Of a stretch of 64,000 nucleotides of DNA, positions 57,692-64,000 are shown one piece after another (the first letter of the stretch is position 1; each line of letters starts with the position of its first letter). A program made the translations under genes and the position numbers. This stretch comes from Halichondria panicea. Lineage: Eukaryota > Porifera > Demospongiae > Suberitida > Halichondriidae. Location of the stretch: positions 4,593,047-4,657,046 of the forward strand of contig NC_087388.1 of the NCBI RefSeq assembly GCF_963675165.1, in the 5' to 3' direction. Below the pieces are notes generated by a model. The model was not told the origin of the DNA. It made no database searches and saw only the letters and a program-made list of their open reading frames with translations.

Positions 57692-58265
57692 CAAACAGTG
57701 ACCGTTAAACTGTTGTCAATATTAATATTGGATTATTGTAATGATTATTAAATGAATTAGCACACTGTCCATCTGTGATGTGTGGTTTGATAATGAAGTA
57801 TTGATGAAGCCCTGCTGGCCCTAGCAACCCTATAGTGCTTCTATGGGAATATGGTGTACCAGCCGGTATAACCTAGCTGTGGAAACAATGATTTCATTTC
57901 ACTTATAATTATACTTAGCAGTTGAAGTACACACATAGTATAATTATTATTATAGTATAATCATAGTTATGGATGTGTTATACTTACTATGCCCAATTAA
58001 GCTAATAGTGTAAGTTATTTGCCTTATATGGATCTAACAATTGGCTCCCCACCGTGTACCAGACATTCATAGGCACGCGCACACTGTTATAACAATCAGG
58101 TGTGCATGTCAATTGCATCACACTTGATCCATGAATATAATTGCTGCTGCACACGCATACTACAACAATCCATTGATATACGAAACGAAACACTGGATAC
58201 AATTACATGATATGCCTGTACAAACAAATTAAGGTGGGGATGAAAAACCAATTCAAATTATGTCA
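57692..58265. other. Convergent spacer RABEPK / FAM107
   Basis: Both genes end toward this AT-rich region. A possible + strand polyadenylation signal attaaa lies at 57747-57752, about 55 bp after the RABEPK-like stop. No gene seen. Confidence 0.6.
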
Positions 58266-61200
58266 TCAGCTACTCTGAGCCACAGGAGTTTTTCTTAATG
58301 CCACTTTGAGAAACTCCGGTTTATTCTGTTCTTGTACCGTCTGCTTATCAGCCTGTACATAAAAAAACAGCATCATTAAGCTGATCTTAAAAGTTCTGTG
58401 TGGGTTCGAAAATGAAGCGTAAAAAAATGATTGTATACAGGCCATAACTTAATAGGGTTAGGGTTAATAACTGCATGAGCAGCCCAATAAGACTTTTCAA
58501 AGCTCATAATGAGCATGTGATACTTTTTGGGACCAATAATTAAAGTTTAATTGATGACACCATACGAATCATCACTCACATCTTCCAATAGCTGTGTCCT
58601 TCTCTTGAGTTGTGCTGCCAATTCATTGTCTTCTCTCCCACCGGCAGTCGGGTTGGGTGAGGGTGTGCGACCGTTCCGTATAGCCCCAGGTCGTCCGTCT
58701 GCATCCAGTCTACGTCGCTGCATCACCTTCTCCAGCTCTGGCTTACCAAGATTCTGAGCACCCCCTCTGGAAAATAGAAACACAATCAAAATTTAATCAC
58801 ATGCATAATTATACATGTTACTGTACCGTCTATAGAAATTCAACAATGGATAATTATGATGAGCGTGTTGAATACAGGGACTGAACCTACTGATCGAAAT
58901 GCGAGCTAATTAAAATAAATTGCTCTTGCTCCAGGTTATACAAGCCCTCGATCGATCCACACAAAATCAAACTTGAGGATTCTGCTGCCTGCATGATTAC
59001 TATTTACTTTAAGATCACAATATTCTAGCTGCCACCTCCATTCCCAGTACGTAACAATTACAATGTATACCCTCTCATGCAGGGCCACACACACTCTTTT
59101 AGACTATAGTATAATAGCACATGCACCTGATCTCTCCGATAACAATGCAAAAATACCTCACACGTACTGCTTACTTTGCGTTGTTGAGTTTCAGTTCTTT
59201 ATGCAGTCTGACGTGTGTCTTGGACTCTTGGTGGGGATTAGGTAACCTCTTGCCTTCAATCTGAACACAGTCCTGGGAGGTACAACATATACCAACAAGT
59301 TACGGTCAATATTATATAAAGTTATGTAGTACATACAGCTGCATGGCAAGGCTGCGATTAGTTGAACAGGTAAATACATGTACATGTGTGCATGCATTTA
59401 TGTACAAATAGTGTAAGGGACATGCACTCAAATAATTAATAACAAGATACTCAGTAGAACCTTCAACGGGGCGTCGCACAGCAGAAAAACGGATACGATA
59501 AAATGACTTTAACATTATGGGATAATCGTGAATTGGGAATTAATGATCGTGAATTATCTATAAAGCAATAATTATATCGATTAGAAAACAGTGTTTTTTG
59601 TCACCTTCGAAGATCACCTACAAGTTCCAACTATTAACATAGCCTATTATTTTCAACAACTATCTAATTAGCAGTTAAAGCAGTCGATCCATGAAAGTGT
59701 CTAGTTCGCTGAAACAGCTCATTTTTGTGTCCACACACACACACAAACACACACAAACCAATCACTTCTACCCCTGCTGCACGTTGCACACGGTAACAAT
59801 TTGATCGATATTGTATAGAAGAACTTTTAATGGCCACCCCTGAGGAAAGGTACAAAGACAAGCTATAGGCACCCAAATAGCCATGTGTATACAATATGCC
59901 CCCCCCTGGCCCCCATGCAAAATCTTGTTCCCCAAATGCCACTCCATGTACATTTAACAGCTAGTTGTTAACTGCAGTCATGTGATTTTCAGAAGTCTAT
60001 ACACTCTCCATTTAATGAAAGTGATGACGTTTACCCGCTACTGTATCTTATGAGAGCCACAAACTAATAACTATGATGGTCATTTCCAGACCCACCACAC
60101 AACTCACCTCAGGGACTTGTGAGACCACAGTCAGTGGTTTAATGACCACCACCTCTGCCCCACTCTCACCACCACTCTCCTCTTCACTGCCGTCCGTCTG
60201 GTTGCTAGCCGACGCTGTGTGTGTGTGTGTGTGTGTGTGTTGGGGGGGGGGGTGAAATTGCATCAATGGAGTATAAGTTGACATACAAGTTTACAAGTAC
60301 ATGTAGTATGTTTGATCACTTGGTGAATTAACATTGGGAAGACAGTAATAATTATGTCATGTGTAAGTTTGTTAATTTTAGCAAACTTACATATGACATA
60401 GGAAATCATATGCAGCCATGGTGTGAATGAGTATAGTATACCATGCATTAAATTTGCATACGGAAACACAGAGTATAATTATACAAACAACTTCCAGATG
60501 ACTACCAGCATATGTGCGATTGTTTACCTTGTGTTCTGGGAACTTTTCGTTTCAGTTCGTCAAGTGTCACTTTCTGCGTGTGTATGAGGAAAGGCGTACG
60601 TAAAGGTTACCATGTACGTACGTACGTACACCATACAACAATTAGAAGAATTTGGCATCGGATCATTTGAAGCAATGCTCTATTGGCTAATGTTTTCTTT
60701 TGAGTTCAACAAAACAACAGCTATCACACATGCACCTATAGCTGGCTGTGAGGTACACAATTAGTCATCTAGCGGACCTTATAAAGGTTTAAACAGACAA
60801 ACAACACGATACTGATTGTTATTGTTTAAATAGAGCACTTTTGAGTTCAACAAAACAACAGCTTTCACACATGCACCTAGAGCTGGCTGTGAGGTAGGTT
60901 AGTCATCTAGCGGACCTTATAAAGACAAACAACACGAGACTGATTGTTTAAATAGAGCACAAGGAATGCCAAATCTACACAATATAGTTAGTACACATGC
61001 ACCTGTTATTGAAACGTCAGGTGAATGTTTATACTGGCCACATACAACGGTATTATATATGGACCTACTCTATTTCAGTAGGGAGGTCAATAGTGTGAGC
61101 ATTGTAGGGATAGTACTGAGTAGTCTCAATAGAGAGGTGGTCTCTTTGAGGGAGGTCAATAGTGTGAGCATTGTAGGGACAGTATATACTGAGTGATCTC

Positions 61201-63661
61201 AATAGAGAGGTGGTCTCTTTAAGGGAGGTCAATAGTGTGAGCATTGTAGGGACAGTACTGAGTGGTCTCGGGCAATTAAGTGATCACGATGAGAAGTCTC
61301 ACTATTTGAATTATGGTGCACCTGCATTCAAAACAGCTATACTCTCACAATGCAAGTTTGTGTGTTATTCTATTATTGTAATAATATCATTTTCACAGAT
61401 GTACTCTGTTTTCGTTCAATGTGTACACAGCAATGTACATGTGTTTCGTACATTTGTATTTGAATCACAAAAACAATACTAATCATAAACTCGACTTCAT
61501 GCAGCTAAGGGTTAAATCTATTACCGCATAGCGCTACATTTTCTCTTTTTCGTGAATTAGCAATCCTATCCACGAAAATTGTTCTTAGTCTGCTATAACG
61601 TGCAAAGATTGAGGGCGTGGCCTGGGAGTGTTTCTGGTATATAAGCAGTCAACCCACGAAATTTATTCAACGAAATGCTTTTAGACATTCCCCGAAATTT
61701 AAAGTGCCTCGAAATTTTCGCGCTATATTGTCACGTACAGCTATAGGAATGATGCACATTGCGATGTATGTATACACTAGAGAGAGTTTGTTACAGTAGC
61801 AGATGCTGCGAATTCATAACCACTAGAATTTGATATTGTAAAGGGGTGTTTAAATTCTGACAAACAGATACAGTGAAACCTGTTTATAACAGCTAGGATA
61901 GTAAGCCCTAAAGTCTCCATAGCATCTGCATCGACCTGGGCACTATCACAGTCACTACATGTGGTCTGCCCTGTGTTGAACTACATGTATAAATGTGCTT
62001 CACGTGCTACAAAGAAGAAACAGAGTGGAGTTTCTTTGTGCGTACGAAATACGAAGGGATGAGACCACACCGTGCAGTATAAATCGTTTTGCCAGATGAA
62101 ATGTCCCAAATTGATTGCTTATAGGGAAGCATACAGTGAAACCTAGTCTATTGTACACCCTCTACATGTATAATACAGCCATGCAGGATAATGGCTCTGA
62201 GCCTCCACAGCATGTCTGTGTTAGCAGGCCACCTCTTTACAGTATTACAGACACTGTTGGTCTACCCAAGGGTGACCACTAAAAGGACATTTTCACTGTG
62301 TGCTATATAAGTTTAGAGTGGTTCGTAGTACTGCAACAATAGCCTAAGGGACTGGACTGGCTGCACGTGTACAGTGCCTGGGGCTGACCTCCTCCTAAAC
62401 AAAAGAGGAGAGGAAGTTGGTGCAACAGTATCACTATATCAAATTTCAGAGGAGAATACAAAGAGGTGGGCATGCAGTAGCTTATGAAAGGATCAACAGG
62501 AAGAGGGGAAGTTGCATCTACATACATAATTAATCACTCGTTATGACAGTATGATATTCTGCTTGGCGGCGAACTTACACGAGCAGTAATTGATGGATTG
62601 TGTACATTGTATATTCCCAGGGGGCACGTTTGGACAGAACACAATAGAAGGGGATTTATACACGTACTTAGCTCGACAGATTTTGGATTTTGGATTTTGG
62701 TGTCCAGGGTGTACCACTATTGTCCAATCTACACTCAGTACATTTCTACAATACAGCCAGGTTATAATTATTACGATTTCCAGAGCATGTTTCTAGTTGC
62801 TAGGCCACCGCTTAATTTATTACATTAACTGTTCGTTTGCCCTAGGGGGACCACTGTACATGCGTGCAGCAAATTATGCCTCATGCAAAATCATATCTAG
62901 CTAGTATATAGAATTGATTAAAGAAAAACGAAACTCATTCCCATGAGCATAGCTGACTACGTAATGTACTAGGTAGATGTACTAGGTGCCTTATGGTGCT
63001 TGTACAATATCAATGTTTTCATAAATTAATGTAATTATACAATGACAGATTAACAACAAAGCAGTGTGCATAAGGCAAATGAAATGACATAATTATAAAG
63101 ACAATGATAAAATGTGACTAGCCAGCCAAACCAAAGCCAAAGTCAGTAATAGATACAACAATAGTATAGCTATGTATCTAGGACACACACACACACTGTA
63201 CACCCAGCTACTGTAATATGGTGGAGGGGTTTAAAAGCACATAACTTTATTAAATCTCAGCGTGATTCGATCTTTTGATCTTCTGAGAGCTTAGAAACAG
63301 CTCTTTCAACTTTGCGCTGACATTTTTCTTCTGTTCACGCTTTTTGGTCAAAACCGGGCTTGAAAAAATGACCTAAGTTGCTTTAATGCTTCCCCTTTGA
63401 GCTCTAAAAAAATCATAAGGAATATTGGACTATCCAAACTCATATAAAGTTTAACTAAATTTGGCATTGACAATTGACCAAATTAAACGATGTACATCAA
63501 TTATTCTGTAGCCACTCTATTACACAATGATACAACGCAAATACGGAAGTTAGCAACAGAGGGTACTATGACGATGTGAATTATGTCACATACCTTGTTC
63601 TCTCCGAATGATGACTCGGCAAGTTTCTGTGCTAATTCTCCGTCCACTGGATCAACAAACG

Positions 63662-63662
<1 letters not shown>
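58266..63662 (-). CDS. FAM107: FAM107 (DUF1151) family protein, 5' end not identified
   Basis: Exons in transcript order: 63662-63594, 60573-60528, 60214-60108, 59260-59175, 58766-58580, 58352-58266; 582 nt, 193 residues plus stop, phases consistent. The core THVRLHKELKLNNAKGG, KPELEKVMQRRR and the C-terminal KPEFLKVALRKT match the conserved blocks of vertebrate FAM107A/B in the same order (ELHRELL, KPEL..V...RRR, PEF.KV...LRR). The family binds actin and regulates stress-linked cytoskeleton and adhesion dynamics, and has a charged, coiled-coil-prone helix. Vertebrate proteins are about 130-145 aa; here an extra acidic N-terminal part (DGSEEESGGESGAE and upstream) is present, and the first visible exon starts in phase 0 without a Met, so more 5' exons exist. 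Acceptors of two exons abut (AC)n tracts. Confidence 0.78.
60697..60960. repeat. Direct duplication of about 140 bp
   Basis: ttttgagttcaacaaaacaa starts both copies (60697, 60838), followed by cacatgcacct, agctggctgtgaggta, gtcatctagcggaccttata and tagagcac. The second copy has small deletions. In the 3.0 kb FAM107 intron 60574-63593. Confidence 0.85.
61081..61265. repeat. 70-bp tandem repeat, 3 copies
   Basis: gggaggtcaatagtgtgagc recurs at 61081, 61150 and 61223, each followed by attgtagggacagta and agagaggtggtctcttt. Resembles the aggtggtc/gaccacct part of the cagtggaacctcc elements at 33992-34833. FAM107 intron. Confidence 0.85.
61524..61730. repeat. Degenerate MITE-like element (taccgcatagcgc end)
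   Basis: Begins taccgcatagcgctacatttt and ends cgaaattttcgcgctatat, with cgtgaatt / cacgaaatt motifs inside. Likely a diverged relative of the taccgtatag family. The rest of the FAM107 intron 61731-63593 shows nothing supportable. Confidence 0.5.
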
Positions 63663-63697
<35 letters not shown>

Positions 63698-64000
63698 GAG
63701 GGGGAGGGGGAGCGGTTATTAATTGACCTTAGGAGAATAGATCTTTATCTAATCATGTTTCCCAACAGAAATTACTATAACCTTTCAACATAAAAATAAT
63801 ATCGTTCTGCAGAATATGATTCAATGTTCGACTCGGAATAAAAATTCTGTAGATACGATAAAACACAGCACACGATCAATGTTTTAATAGTGACAGTCAG
63901 ACATACTAATGCTTTACTTTCAATATAGTGCACTAGGCTTCTGTCAATTTTAACCACTATAATTAGACACACACGCCCATAGAGACGCAGGTGACATCCC
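63663..64000. other. Unassigned end of window
   Basis: Starts with the (GT)n tract that abuts the FAM107 exon acceptor; the remainder is AT-rich. More 5' exons of FAM107 may begin near or beyond 64000. I could not define one whose phase fits. Confidence 0.5.

Overview
The window looks like nuclear DNA of an early-branching animal, most plausibly a demosponge. That is my inference from the gene content (a Sema/PSI/IPT receptor tyrosine kinase, an Ac45-type V-ATPase accessory subunit, a FAM107 protein, CCP domains), many short GT-AG introns, AT-rich spacers and many small foldback or MITE-like elements. I could not run any search, so family assignments rest on motifs I recognise. Exon models were spliced by hand and tested by reading-frame phase.

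Left part (1-29.7 kb): the 3' half of a Met-like receptor tyrosine kinase (RTK A, + strand, 1-4291, 5' part outside the window) faces tail-to-tail a complete paralogue (RTK B, - strand, 23349-12095, 24 exons, 1622 codons plus stop). The 7.8 kb between them holds foldback repeats and a 200-N gap inside a 355-bp-arm inverted repeat. Upstream of RTK B are a perfect 34-bp-arm hairpin, a 1.27 kb inverted minisatellite (GTTCTC then GAGAAC), a decayed third copy of one kinase exon (26208-26372), and a + strand gene for three CCP/sushi domains followed by a long Cys-rich 22-residue repeat region (26713-29688).

Middle part (30.4-44.1 kb): two tandem - strand paralogues of ATP6AP1 (Ac45). Copy 1 has 9 exons and 467 aa; copy 2 has 11 exons and 499 aa. 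Copy 2 has two introns that copy 1 lacks, and its introns are swollen by a CA-rich minisatellite with an (AC)109 tract and a 28-bp x 8 array.

Right part (44.3-64 kb): copy 2 of ATP6AP1 is divergent, 231 bp head-to-head, from a RABEPK-like Kelch protein gene (+, 44288-57691, 7 exons, 469 aa, about one exon per Kelch blade). Its 8.3 kb third intron holds a 44-bp x 19 satellite and a nested antisense single-exon gene for an STPR-type (FMBP-1-like) basic protein (53105-51918). A - strand FAM107 (DUF1151) gene ends at 58266, and its 5' end was not found in the window. ATP6AP1 and RABEPK both belong to endosome/lysosome biology. The remaining genes show no obvious shared pathway, so the window is a mosaic of ordinary animal genes with local duplications rather than an operon-like system.
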